The notes under the pieces: model-generated | The model's input: only the letters and a program-made list of their open reading frames with translations | Databases searched by the model: none | Told to the model about the DNA's origin: nothing | In this document: in pieces, positions 8,110-16,408 of the stretch | How positions within the stretch are numbered: the first letter of the stretch is position 1 | How the letters are laid out: each line of letters begins with the position of its first letter | NCBI GenBank assembly: GCA_028284225.1 | Contig: JANQSD010000019.1 | Coordinates: forward strand, 186,001 to 250,000 | DNA: 64,000 bases | Source: Arenicellales bacterium | Lineage (GTDB): Bacteria > Pseudomonadota > Gammaproteobacteria > Arenicellales > JAHEKD01 | Direction: 5' to 3' | Translations under genes and position numbers: made by a program

Positions 8110-9576
8110 TTAAACAGCTAAATGTTGAATTTGCCGTCGATTAGCTTTGGTTTTAGGTGTGAGTCTGGTTTTTATTTTGCTGCGTTGTTTGTCGATATTT
8201 AGAGTCGCTAGTATATTGCTGTCATTAGAATAAAAATCCTCAACAGCGGCAAACAGATCCTCAAGTTGAATAGTGTGACTTCGTTTGAAGCGGTCATATA
8301 AGTATTCACTTAATGCCATAAAGTTTCGAAATGGATCACCAGTGAGAATTAGTGGTATTGATGTTCGAAAACGACCGCTATTGGCAATCTTGTCCCAAAA
8401 ACGAGCAAAATGAGTAATTTTCTTAGTTGTTAGTGCATCAATATGGTTAGTGGAGATGATTTCATAGGGCGCCTGATCGTTGAATTTCATGTTGTGAGTT
8501 TCAGTATGCCGAATAATGGGTGTGCCTCGTAAGCGTTTAAGGATTCCCAGCTGTATTTCATCTGGTCCAAGCTCCACCAGCTGATTAAAACTGGTAATAA
8601 AACTTTCCAGAGTTTCCCCAGGCAGGCCAAATATCAAATCAGTATGCAAGTGTGCGTGAGTATTTTGCTTGAGCCAGCGAATATTGTCCTTGGTCTTTTC
8701 ATTATGCTGTCGGCGGCTGATTAAGCTTTGTACTTCTTCGGTGAAAGTTTGGACACCGATTTCGAACTGCAGTGAGCCGGCAGGAAATTCAACCAGCAAA
8801 TTTTTTAATGCATCAGGCAAATTATCCGGGATCAATTCGAAATGTAAAAATAAATCATCAGTTGCCCGCTCAAGAAAGAACTCAAGAATGTTAATGCTAG
8901 TCGCAATTTTGAGATTAAAGGTCCGATCAACAAATTTAAATGTTCTGGCGCCCCGGTCATAAAGCCGAACCATATCAGCAAGAAATAAGTCAAGATCAAA
9001 GGGGTAAGCGGTTTTATCTAGTGACGACAAACAGAATTCACATTTAAATGGGCAGCCTCTTGATGCCTCGACATAAATCACCCGGTGGGCCAGATCTTCC
9101 CGGTTATAAAATTCATAGGGTAATTTTAAATCGCTGAGCGAAAATGGCTGTGCTCTGATAATTTTTTCCGGTTTAGCTTGGTTATTCAAAATACCCCGGC
9201 ACAATGATTTAAAGGCCAAGTCTGCCTGCCCGGTAATTAAATAGTCCGCAAGCTCTACAATCGTTTGATGCTCATATTCATAGCTGACTTCGGGGCCGCC
9301 GATAACAACGATAATCTCTGGGCGGATTTGCTTTAATTTCTTAATGAGTTCGGTGGTTTGTTTAACATTCCAGATATAAATCCCAAAGCCGACGATCCGG
9401 GGATTATGCTCAAGTATCTCATCGGCAATTTGTATAGCGGGTGTTTTGATGGTGAATTCAACTAATTCTGTTTGAGGTTGCAGCTCATCCATATTGGCAT
9501 ACAGATAACGCAGGCCCAACGAGGCGTGGATGTAGCGTGCATTCAACGTCGCCAGCAAGATTGATTTATTGCTCAT
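8110..9576 (-). CDS. B12-binding domain radical SAM protein, DUF4080 type
   Basis: A 488-residue protein with an N-terminal cobalamin-binding-like Rossmann domain (about 1-140, including VVIGGPEVSYE) and a radical SAM domain with C175-x3-C179-x2-C182. The C-terminal part matches the DUF4080 arrangement. The substrate is unknown. The ATG at 9576 overlaps the tcdA stop as ATGA, which supports this start over an upstream in-frame one and indicates translational coupling to tcdA. Confidence 0.87.
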   Translation of the reverse strand: MSNKSILLATLNARYIHASLGLRYLYANMDELQPQTELVEFTIKTPAIQIADEILEHNPRIVGFGIYIWNVKQTTELIKKLKQIRPEIIVVIGGPEVSYEYEHQTIVELADYLITGQADLAFKSLCRGILNNQAKPEKIIRAQPFSLSDLKLPYEFYNREDLAHRVIYVEASRGCPFKCEFCLSSLDKTAYPFDLDLFLADMVRLYDRGARTFKFVDRTFNLKIATSINILEFFLERATDDLFLHFELIPDNLPDALKNLLVEFPAGSLQFEIGVQTFTEEVQSLISRRQHNEKTKDNIRWLKQNTHAHLHTDLIFGLPGETLESFITSFNQLVELGPDEIQLGILKRLRGTPIIRHTETHNMKFNDQAPYEIISTNHIDALTTKKITHFARFWDKIANSGRFRTSIPLILTGDPFRNFMALSEYLYDRFKRSHTIQLEDLFAAVEDFYSNDSNILATLNIDKQRSKIKTRLTPKTKANRRQIQHLAV

Positions 9577-10370
9577 TGATGCAAAGCTAATTTTTGTAAA
9601 ACGTAGCTGGCTGCAAACAGACCAAAGCTTGCCGTTACTGTCATTGCCGAACCAAAACCTTGAGCACAATTGAGTCCAGTAGTGGTTTGGCTTGATGCCT
9701 TATCAAATGTGGTTTCGCCACCCGCAGTTGGATAACGAAGTTGTTCATCGGAATAGACGCAGGGAACATCGAATCGACGTTTTAAGTTTCTAGGAAAGTT
9801 GTAATCCTGGCGCAGTATTTTCCTCACTTTCGCCAGCAATGGATCGTGCTCAGTGCGGCTTAAATCTGCAATCTTGATCCGCTGCGGATCGGTTTGTCCG
9901 CCGGCACCACCAGTTAAAATCAGCTTTATTTTGCGTCGGTTACAATGCGCTGTAAGTGCTGCTTTTAGACGAAAATTATCAATACAATCAATAACGTAAT
10001 CAAATTCAGTTGTTATCAAATTTTGAATATTATCCTGACTAATAAATGCTTCGATAAGGTTAGTCTGGCATAAGGGATTAATATTGATAATACGTTGCTG
10101 CATGGCCTCAACTTTGGGCATACCGACAGTGTTATCCAGAGCATGGATTTGCCGGTTAATATTCGAAACAGCTACATTATCTAAATCGATTAGTGTTAAT
10201 TGGCCTATAGCACTGCGCGCTAAGGCTTCTACCGCCCATGAACCGACGCCACCGAGACCAATCACACAGACATGAGCCTTATCAAAACTGCCTCGTGCCT
10301 GCTGACCATAGACACGCTCGACACCCTGAAAGCGTCGTTGCTGGATGATCGTATCGTTTGGTTTTTGCAT
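9573..10370 (-). CDS. tcdA: tRNA threonylcarbamoyladenosine dehydratase
   Basis: A 265-residue E1-like enzyme with the nucleotide-binding motif GLGGVGSW (residues 38-45), LIDLDNVAVSNINRQ and the VIDCIDN segment of the TcdA/CsdL family. TcdA uses ATP to cyclise t6A at position 37 of ANN-decoding tRNAs to ct6A. The middle of the protein (SRTEHDPLLAKVRKILR) and FDVPCVYS match the family well. It is co-transcribed with the DUF4080 gene. A decayed copy of its 5' end lies 1.65 kb away at 11955-12110. Confidence 0.93.
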   Translation of the reverse strand: MQKPNDTIIQQRRFQGVERVYGQQARGSFDKAHVCVIGLGGVGSWAVEALARSAIGQLTLIDLDNVAVSNINRQIHALDNTVGMPKVEAMQQRIININPLCQTNLIEAFISQDNIQNLITTEFDYVIDCIDNFRLKAALTAHCNRRKIKLILTGGAGGQTDPQRIKIADLSRTEHDPLLAKVRKILRQDYNFPRNLKRRFDVPCVYSDEQLRYPTAGGETTFDKASSQTTTGLNCAQGFGSAMTVTASFGLFAASYVLQKLALHQ

Positions 10371-10440
10371 GGTTTTATTTTAACCCGGAATAAGTGTGCA
10401 AAAGTCCAGGGGTTAACAATGTAAAAGCCTGTATCTAATG
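10304..10440. repeat. Left copy of a tcdA 5'-end duplication
   Basis: The first about 22 codons of tcdA and about 70 bases upstream resemble the segment at 11955-12095 in the same orientation. Shared stretches include TTTTTGCATGGTTTTATTTT with the start codon inside it. The two copies flank the LysR/luciferase-domain pair. Confidence 0.75.
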
Positions 10441-10483
10441 TAGAAACATCGTGGGTGTTGCATTTCTGATTTGGGTGATCTGC

Positions 10484-11368
10484 TTAATTAATATGTATAA
10501 AGTCTGCTGTAATCTGCGTTGATGCAAACTCGAAGAAAGCGTGAACGCGGGCACTGCGATGGATATCGGGATGCGCTAACATCCAAAGATGCGAAGTGAA
10601 TCGCTCCTCGGGCTCGTGAATACGAACAAGCTCTGCACAATGTTCCCCAAGATAGCATGGTATCGCGCCTATGCCGAGCCCCAAACGGACGAATTCAAAC
10701 ACACCCATCATTGTATTGACTACGGTGACGGGTGCATCTTTGGCTTTGCGTAGATTCATTATCTGGCTCATTGGTGATAGGTTTAAGCTGTCGCTTAAGC
10801 GGATCCATCGGTGAGTTTCTGGTGTTTGGTGCTGTGCAATGTCCCAGTAGCGTTTATGTGCATAGGTTGCACAAACGATTGGAAACAGCTTGCGGCCGAT
10901 CCAGTGTTCAGGGGGATTTCGGGTAGGTCGCAAGGCGATGTCTGCATCTCGTTGGGTTAGATTGAGCGGACGTGATTCTGATACTAGCCGTAGTTCAATC
11001 TCAGGATATTGTTCTTGAAACGCCAAAAACACGGGCGTTAAGCAATAGAGTAACGAGTCAGTTGTTGTGACCGTGAGCACACCCTCAAGGCGTAGGTCCT
11101 GCCCACCTAATTCTCTTTGGAGGCTGTCCATTCCATCTCGAAGCAGCAGTCCGTTTCGATAGAAGTGTTCCCCGGCAGGCGTCATCACGTAGCCATGGCT
11201 TAATCTTTCAAATAGTCGAACACCCAGATTCGCCTCGACAGCTTCGATTCGGCGAAATACTGTTGAATGGTTAACATTAAGCATTCGTGCTGCGCCTGAA
11301 AGACTGCCTGTGTCACAGACAGCAAGTACGAAAGGAATATCGCTCCAATTTAATATCTGTGCATTCAT
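10484..11368 (-). CDS. LysR family transcriptional regulator
   Basis: A 294-residue protein with an N-terminal winged helix-turn-helix (about 8-65: GSLSGAARMLNVNHSTVFRRI) and a C-terminal LysR substrate-binding domain. The ATG at 11368 has a GGAG site eight bases upstream; the longer in-frame start overlaps the operator-like repeat and is rejected. It is divergent from the luciferase-domain gene with an 85-bp shared promoter region that holds a perfect inverted repeat, so it probably controls that gene and itself. The effector is unknown. Confidence 0.9.
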   Translation of the reverse strand: MNAQILNWSDIPFVLAVCDTGSLSGAARMLNVNHSTVFRRIEAVEANLGVRLFERLSHGYVMTPAGEHFYRNGLLLRDGMDSLQRELGGQDLRLEGVLTVTTTDSLLYCLTPVFLAFQEQYPEIELRLVSESRPLNLTQRDADIALRPTRNPPEHWIGRKLFPIVCATYAHKRYWDIAQHQTPETHRWIRLSDSLNLSPMSQIMNLRKAKDAPVTVVNTMMGVFEFVRLGLGIGAIPCYLGEHCAELVRIHEPEERFTSHLWMLAHPDIHRSARVHAFFEFASTQITADFIHIN

Positions 11369-11395
11369 GCAAGCTCCATTTGTTTTTATTGTGAA

Positions 11396-11437
11396 TTGTC
11401 TTGCAATAAATATCAATATATCTTTATTGCAAGACAA
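11396..11437. promoter_or_regulatory. Operator-like perfect inverted repeat between LysR and luciferase-domain genes
   Basis: A 15-bp half-site (TTGTCTTGCAATAAA, 11396-11410) is exactly repeated in inverse complement at 11423-11437 around a 12-base AT-rich spacer. It lies in the divergent promoter, 17 bases before the luciferase-domain start, and contains a TTGC-to-GCAA core. Binding by the adjacent LysR protein is inferred. Confidence 0.75.
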
Positions 11438-11453
11438 CGATTAGAGAAACAAC

Positions 11454-11945
11454 ATGACCAAGAAATTGAGCCTTTCACAGCGTTTTGGCCCGAAGCCGAA
11501 TACCACGAGCAGCATTCCACATTCACAGATAGATCAACATGGTCCTGACCCGATTATTGATAAGTTACATGCATGGGCATTTTCATTGCCAGGTGTCGAG
11601 AATCAACACAGCGCTATTTCAGTTCCAGGTGCCCGTGCGCTGGTCATGCACGACAGCTGTTCGTGTAACCATGAAGCATTCATGATTGGTCGAGAGTTTG
11701 CGCACATTCACCCGCATCCTGACAACGGTAGCATGCACCTTATGCTATCGGCGCAAGATGCCGTCGAAGTCGCCGAAAAAGGTTGGGGCGAGGATCATTT
11801 CCTGGTCACGCAGGGACAGTTTCCTAAGGGTCTGGTAATGGTGTTCTCTCCTCGTGACGATGATGAACTGGATATAGTCAAAACCATCATAACCCGTTCC
11901 TATGAGTTTGCAACTGGGATGTCTTTGTCTACTGTAGCAACATAA
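11454..11945 (+). CDS. Luciferase-domain (DUF5519) family protein
   Basis: A 163-residue protein with the hallmarks of the DUF5519/luciferase-domain family: a VPGARAL segment, an EAFMIGREFAHIHPHPDNGSMHL block and a conserved GWGEDH followed by a VMVFSPRDDDEL end. No signal peptide is visible. Despite the name the family is not known to make light in bacteria; its function is undefined. It is divergent from the LysR gene and probably its target. It sits inside the tcdA-flanked insertion and may have arrived with the regulator. Confidence 0.72.
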   Translation: MTKKLSLSQRFGPKPNTTSSIPHSQIDQHGPDPIIDKLHAWAFSLPGVENQHSAISVPGARALVMHDSCSCNHEAFMIGREFAHIHPHPDNGSMHLMLSAQDAVEVAEKGWGEDHFLVTQGQFPKGLVMVFSPRDDDELDIVKTIITRSYEFATGMSLSTVAT

Positions 11946-11954
11946 AAGCTGATC

Positions 11955-12023
11955 TTTGGGCTTGGACACACCCGATGTCCCGGAAGTGTCATTGCTGGAT
12001 GAAGTATCTTTTGGTTTTTGCAT
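11955..12023 (-). pseudogene. Decayed 5' fragment of tcdA
   Basis: Reading leftward from 12023 the codons give MQKPKDT, matching the tcdA start MQKPNDT, then a one-base deletion shifts the frame and similarity continues for about 40 bases before it ends. The upstream sequence to about 12095 also resembles the tcdA leader. The fragment cannot make TcdA and is best read as a recombination scar. Confidence 0.65.
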
Positions 12024-12316
12024 GGTTTTATTTTAATCCAGAGTAGGTAGGCGTTAAGTCCAAGAATTACTATGCAAAAATTTACATCTAATCTTGAAGT
12101 TTCCTAAAATAGAGCTTGATCTGATTAGATAGTATTAATTAGAAAGGTTGCTTTTTTGCCCAGAAGAGACATTCGATAATCTGATAAAAGTCTCTTGATT
12201 TTATATAAAGGGGACATTCTTGGATTTAAAAGCTAGATCTGTCTAGCTGTCATATTGGCACTCAATCCATTAATAGCTGTGACTTAGATATCAACATAGT
12301 GTAGTAATATGATTGT
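12024..12316. other. Gene-free stretch between tcdA remnant and MocR gene
   Basis: The first about 70 bases are the duplicated tcdA leader. The rest is AT-rich with no credible gene; it includes the short inverted repeat at 12231-12248 that may regulate the MocR gene. Confidence 0.5.
12231..12248. promoter_or_regulatory. Inverted repeat upstream of MocR gene
   Basis: A 7-bp inverted repeat AGCTAGA-TCTG-TCTAGCT ends about 70 bases before the MocR start codon. Autoregulation through this site is possible but rests on position and symmetry only. Confidence 0.35.
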
Positions 12317-13822
12317 GTGTCTCGAAATCAAATATTACTGGATTGGTTAACTTTCGACGAGAGAAGCGATGTGGCTTTATTTCGCCAGCTGTATCTTGCG
12401 TTGCGCACTGCCATAGTTGAGAACAAACTCGTTGCCGGGTGCAAATTACCCTCTTCACGAACTCTCTCAAAACAATTGGGAATCTCAAGAAACACAGTGG
12501 TAAATGCGTACGAACTATTGATTTCTGAGGGCTATCTAACAGCACATACAGGATCAGCTACGCAAGTTACTTCTTTGTTTGAACAGCAATCCAACAAAAA
12601 ATTTCAATCAAACTCAAGTGAACAATCCATATCTCTGCTGCAACTTTCAAAAACGGGCAGTCTTTTCCTTAAAGATGACACGGATCTAAATGGAATACCC
12701 ACGGTTGAAGCATTTCTACCTGGTAATCCGGACCATACAGAATTCCCGCTGAAGATCTGGAAAAGCAAAATAGCCAAACAATATAAATCTTTAAGTTTGT
12801 CTAATTCAATTCAAGAGGTATCGGTTCCTCTTTCGGAATCGCATACTCAAGGATATAAACCACTGAGAGAATCTATTTCACTATATCTAAAAACATCAAG
12901 AATGTTGTCATGTGATGCAGATCAAATATTCGTATTCACTTCTTGCAGGGCCGCGTTGGATTTCACATGCAGAATGTTGTGTAATCAAGGCGAAAAGATT
13001 TTAGTCGAAGAACCAGGCTATGACACTGCCAAAGTAATCGCGAGAATGAATGGATTACAACCCGTCCCTGTCGACGTAGACCGAGATGGATTACAAATTA
13101 ATTTACGAAAGCACTGTGATGCTAACATTAATCTCGCATATGTGACGCCGTCGCACCAGTGGCCGACAGGTGTGAGTCTCTCACTAGAACGACGAAAAAC
13201 ATTGCTTGAATGGGCAGTGTTGAATAATTCATGGATAATCGAAGATGATTATGACAGTGAATTCAGATTCACACAAAAACCACTTTCGACTTTACAGAGC
13301 CTGGATCAAAATCAAAAAGTAATCTATATCGGCTCATTCTCAAAAGTGTTAGTCCCCAGTATTCAAACCGCTTATCTAGTTGTACCCAAAAAGTTGATAA
13401 CGACTTTTGAAAGAGCTTTTTGGTACACGGTTCAACGACCTCCAATACATGGACAGCAGGCATTAGCTGAATTTATTACCGAAGGACATTTCACATCACA
13501 GATTCGCAAAATGCGTCGAATATACGCCCGCAGGCAAATGTTGTTTGTCGAATCGTTAAACAAATACTTGCCGAATGAATTACGAATAGAAAGGCCTCCA
13601 GGAGGTATTCAGATTGCATTGCCGTTGCCACAGAATATTTGTGCGGAAGATGTGTCACGACGCGCTGCTGCTTTTAATCTTCATGTGCGCCCGATGAGTA
13701 TTTATTCCGAGAATGTAGATAATGCTATTAATTCTCTGCATTTAGGATTTGCACTTATTTCAGATAAAGACATCCCGGTAAAAACAAAATTACTTTGCAA
13801 GGCAATTATACAAAGTAAATAA
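12317..13822 (+). CDS. MocR/PdxR-type PLP-binding transcriptional regulator
   Basis: A 501-residue protein with an N-terminal GntR winged helix (about 18-85: LPSSRTLSKQLGISRNTVVNAYELL) and a C-terminal fold-type I aminotransferase domain. The PLP-binding lysine is in YIGSFSKVL, and the upstream EDDYDSEFR motif is typical of MocR regulators. Such proteins sense vitamin B6 or amino compounds and usually control adjacent genes. The start is a GTG with no obvious ribosome binding site. The 3' neighbour is a pair of unknown genes in the same direction, with a strong inverted repeat between, so it is the likely controller of that pair. Confidence 0.9.
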   Translation: MSRNQILLDWLTFDERSDVALFRQLYLALRTAIVENKLVAGCKLPSSRTLSKQLGISRNTVVNAYELLISEGYLTAHTGSATQVTSLFEQQSNKKFQSNSSEQSISLLQLSKTGSLFLKDDTDLNGIPTVEAFLPGNPDHTEFPLKIWKSKIAKQYKSLSLSNSIQEVSVPLSESHTQGYKPLRESISLYLKTSRMLSCDADQIFVFTSCRAALDFTCRMLCNQGEKILVEEPGYDTAKVIARMNGLQPVPVDVDRDGLQINLRKHCDANINLAYVTPSHQWPTGVSLSLERRKTLLEWAVLNNSWIIEDDYDSEFRFTQKPLSTLQSLDQNQKVIYIGSFSKVLVPSIQTAYLVVPKKLITTFERAFWYTVQRPPIHGQQALAEFITEGHFTSQIRKMRRIYARRQMLFVESLNKYLPNELRIERPPGGIQIALPLPQNICAEDVSRRAAAFNLHVRPMSIYSENVDNAINSLHLGFALISDKDIPVKTKLLCKAIIQSK

Positions 13823-13873
13823 ATGGTCCGAGTCAGACGATCAAAAGTGGTGCTTGTGAACTTTCTTTAAGTA

Positions 13874-13900
13874 TTTATAGTGGTTTACTAAAACTATAAA
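13874..13900. promoter_or_regulatory. Operator-like inverted repeat before the unknown gene pair
   Basis: An 8-bp inverted repeat TTTATAGT / ACTATAAA with an 11-base spacer lies about 20 bases before the start codon of the 130-residue protein and just before its AAGGAG site. It is a good candidate binding site for the upstream MocR regulator. Confidence 0.5.
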
Positions 13901-13919
13901 ACAGAAAAGGAGATAAATT

Positions 13920-14312
13920 ATGCCAGCTACTTCTTCATTTGCCGACTATCAGGTCATTCGAGATGGAAACATTACACTGGATGCGGGGCCTTCTAATGAT
14001 CCCAGCGAGGAAACACTTCATTTTACGGTGCCATCAAATATGGTCATCAGCAATTCACGCCCAAAAAGACCGATTTTGGCGTTCAAGCTCCGGCCATTTG
14101 AGAATTCACGTTTATTTGTGTCGTTCGATAGTCAAGAGATTCTCGATACCAGCTTTGATACAAGCCATACGCGCACATACTGGGAGGCTGTTAATCTGAC
14201 ATCTGCTCTGTCTCAATTTCCTAACCCAGTTGACGTTCGAATTGTGTGTACGCAAGGTCGAATCAGGCTCGCGGATATTATTATCTGGTATCAGGTTACC
14301 GGTCAGGTTTGA
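13920..14312 (+). CDS. Unknown 130-residue beta-rich protein
   Basis: I do not recognise this family. The ATG follows a strong AAAAGGAGAT site at 13905-13914. The protein has no signal peptide, membrane segment or cysteine-rich motif; alternating hydrophobic and polar residues suggest a mostly beta fold, with a conserved-looking end RLADIIIWYQVTG. It contains a single cysteine. It is 23 bases upstream of a second unknown gene and 97 bases downstream of the MocR gene, so an operon is likely. The strong ribosome binding site suggests high expression when induced. Confidence 0.7.
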   Translation: MPATSSFADYQVIRDGNITLDAGPSNDPSEETLHFTVPSNMVISNSRPKRPILAFKLRPFENSRLFVSFDSQEILDTSFDTSHTRTYWEAVNLTSALSQFPNPVDVRIVCTQGRIRLADIIIWYQVTGQV

Positions 14313-14335
14313 TCGCCCCAATCAGGAAGAACATT

Positions 14336-14905
14336 ATGAAAATGAACAAGACAGACCAAACATTGAATCGTGGGATTTCGGAATCTGCACGATTATGCCA
14401 AAAGGAAATCGTAGAGCAGCTTGTCGAAGCCGCGCTCAAGGAGGGGATATCAATCGATACGAATTCGATCGCGGTGGCGTTCTCGTGTAATGTCATCATG
14501 GTGAATGCAGCAGTTGATGGGCTGGCAAAGATTGATCCGATTAGCTATGAGGATGGGATTCTGACTAATTTCGTGTATATCGACTCTCCACGTACGTCAT
14601 TAGCAACTGGTTTCTACGCAGTCACCATAGTTGCCGATTTTGTCAGGATTGGCCGAATTGAGATTCGCTCGGAATTCTCTCAAAGAGGCGAGCTAGTCGC
14701 AGCAACCTCTGGTTTTGGTATCGTAACTTCACTGCGCGTACCTCCAAACGCGCCGCCTTCTGTCGTCCCGGGCATCGGGTTGATGGAGATTGTGGATAAG
14801 CCAACAGCCCCCGTCCCCCCCTTTCTCCCTGACTTTATATACATTACATGTAGCAACGGTATAAATGTGTGCGAATCTCTAGGTCAAGACTCTCAAAATG
14901 ACTAA
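14336..14905 (+). CDS. Unknown 189-residue protein downstream of the 130-residue protein
   Basis: I do not recognise this family. The ATG at 14336 has an AGGAAG site at 14325-14330; a longer frame overlaps the previous gene and is less likely. The first about 50 residues look helical (SARLCQKEIVEQLVEAALKE); the rest appears beta-rich and ends in a Pro-rich loop (VPPNAPPSVVPGIG) and a polar tail. There is no signal peptide or membrane segment. Together with the 130-residue protein it forms a two-gene unit next to a MocR regulator. A structural, two-component protein pair is possible, but no function can be assigned. Confidence 0.65.
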   Translation: MKMNKTDQTLNRGISESARLCQKEIVEQLVEAALKEGISIDTNSIAVAFSCNVIMVNAAVDGLAKIDPISYEDGILTNFVYIDSPRTSLATGFYAVTIVADFVRIGRIEIRSEFSQRGELVAATSGFGIVTSLRVPPNAPPSVVPGIGLMEIVDKPTAPVPPFLPDFIYITCSNGINVCESLGQDSQND

Positions 14906-15606
14906 GGCATGTTTGTAAATCAATCTAGGCTTGGCTCTGTTGCAAATAATACTGGTTTTGAATGTAAAGTCTTAATTTGATTGATTAATCACTATAATTA
15001 CCAAATTGTCTTTCTATTTAGACGGATCTCTCCCCATAAGCTTCCTGTGGTAAACTTAAACATCTACTCTTATCCTTCAATTAGTTGGATTGTTTAGGAA
15101 TTATTTTTAATTTGAGCAAAGACGGACCGAGAAAATTAGTAATCTATTGAATATGTAATGACTCAAGTAGACTAAATATTTGTCCGCTTTTGAAAAATTG
15201 GAATCAGTAAAACAAAAATCTAAACGACTGTTCAGAGTATTAAGTGTGATTTGACAGAGACTTTGCCCGTTACTGACATTTAAAAGATGGCAGATAAATC
15301 TAATCTCTGTAGTTTGATTGTTGAAGTAAGAGACACCAAATCAAATACAACTAATTCAGTTATTAGCTGTAACCATTAAGTTATCAGGTTTATGCGGTCT
15401 CATCCAAATCAATTTCAGGCTTAAAGGGCAGCAATTATTTCAAGAATTATTTTTTAATTTTATAAAGCGTTAAACTAATCCGATAACAACAAATGATAAG
15501 GATAGAGTTCTCCGTCGTATACAAAGAAATGGTAGTTTATTTGTGATCCGGTAATTTCTAGAACACATCAGAAGGGGCAAATACTGTTTTCCCCTAAAAA
15601 AATTGA
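14906..15606. other. 700-bp gene-free AT-rich region
   Basis: No frame on either strand gives a convincing gene. It starts with an IS6-like terminus at 14933 and otherwise is AT-rich non-coding sequence that ends at the stop codon of the NYN-domain gene. It may hold decayed mobile DNA. Confidence 0.5.
14933..14950. mobile_element. Solo IS6-family-like terminal repeat
   Basis: GGCTCTGTTGCAAATAAT closely resembles the 14-base ends of IS6-family elements (IS26 type begins GGCACTGTTGCAAA, IS257 type GGTTCTGTTGCAAA). No inverse partner and no transposase were found in the window, so if real it is a relic. Confidence 0.35.
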
Positions 15607-16104
15607 CTATGGCTTTTTCTTTCCTCGACTTCGTGCTGGTAGAGTGATTTCGAAGGTATCTTCTTCAGTAATGGCCGTAAAATAATCAGCCTCTTCTTTA
15701 AGTATAGCTGCTGTCGTTTGTTCAACAGCGGCAATTTCAACACGTACACCCCGAGATTTTAAATACCTTACTAGCTCTACATAATCTGAATCCCCAGAAA
15801 GTATGATTATCGTATCCACTTTTTGCGCAATTTGTGTTGCAGATATGGTTAGTGGTATATCAGCTGACTTATGGCAAGGCACAACACTTCCATGAAAGTT
15901 GCCATGTAAACGTTCTGTTAATTTTGAACTAATCTGTTTGCCTTCACGAAAATAAATTAAACGGTTTAATGCGCGGTCATGTAATAACTTTGGCACTAAT
16001 GCATCAAAATTCGCGAATACATTTTTTTTGAGCATGTCTTGCAAACTTCGTTCAATATTGTTGCCGTCAATGAGTATAGCTACTGTTTGGTCAATCTTAA
16101 TCAT
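15607..16104 (-). CDS. NYN domain (LabA/DUF88-like) protein
   Basis: A 165-residue protein with the PIN-like NYN nuclease signature: an IDGNN motif at residues 12-16, and an ILSGDSDYVELVRYL motif near 100-114 that supplies acidic residues for metal binding. Such proteins are putative RNases or act in RNA processing; the bacterial LabA-like group has few characterised members. The C-terminus is basic (RSRGKKKP). It lies downstream of a helicase/RNA-binding/cold-shock group in the same direction but is separated by a terminator. Confidence 0.87.
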   Translation of the reverse strand: MIKIDQTVAILIDGNNIERSLQDMLKKNVFANFDALVPKLLHDRALNRLIYFREGKQISSKLTERLHGNFHGSVVPCHKSADIPLTISATQIAQKVDTIIILSGDSDYVELVRYLKSRGVRVEIAAVEQTTAAILKEEADYFTAITEEDTFEITLPARSRGKKKP

Positions 16105-16150
16105 GTGCTCTGTGTTTGAGAAATTTAATTTGTACTAACAAACTTATAAT

Positions 16151-16181
16151 TGAAAAAATAAATACCCCGCCTAAGCGGGGT
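16151..16181 (-). terminator. Terminator of the rhlE-like transcript
   Basis: A 7-bp GC-rich stem (ACCCCGC / GCGGGGT, 16164-16170 and 16175-16181) with a CTAA loop, followed on the minus strand by a T-rich run. It ends transcription coming from the DEAD-box gene and the small membrane ORF. Confidence 0.85.
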
Positions 16182-16206
16182 GGGTTATGATTTCTACTGC
16201 CGTGGC

Positions 16207-16302
16207 TCATGCCAGCAAATAAGCTATTATCATTCCTATAACTAAACCTGCAATGACAGCACCGATTACAAGGAACGTGCTGTGGTATTTCATTATTCTC
16301 AT
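16207..16302 (-). CDS. Possible 31-residue single-pass membrane peptide
   Basis: An ORF beginning MRIMKYHSTF and ending in a hydrophobic segment FLVIGAVIAGLVIGMIIAYL fits a small single-pass membrane protein. It lies between the DEAD-box gene and the terminator. The reading frame extends upstream for 90 codons overlapping the helicase gene, so a longer start is possible. No clear ribosome binding site is visible, and it is listed on the strength of the transmembrane segment and location. Confidence 0.4.
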   Translation of the reverse strand: MRIMKYHSTFLVIGAVIAGLVIGMIIAYLLA

Positions 16303-16408
16303 TCTATCATCTAAGTTATGAGGAAAAGTATTTAATGCTTTAAATATCCCGACAGAGTGATGTGATATCCAGGAGGAAAGAAATTTTCTTTTACCCTGAT
16401 ATCGTGAA

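Noticed and set aside
14906..15606. Searched for a transposase or toxin gene in the gene-free stretch
   Set aside because: All frames are broken by stops and no recognizable domain remains.
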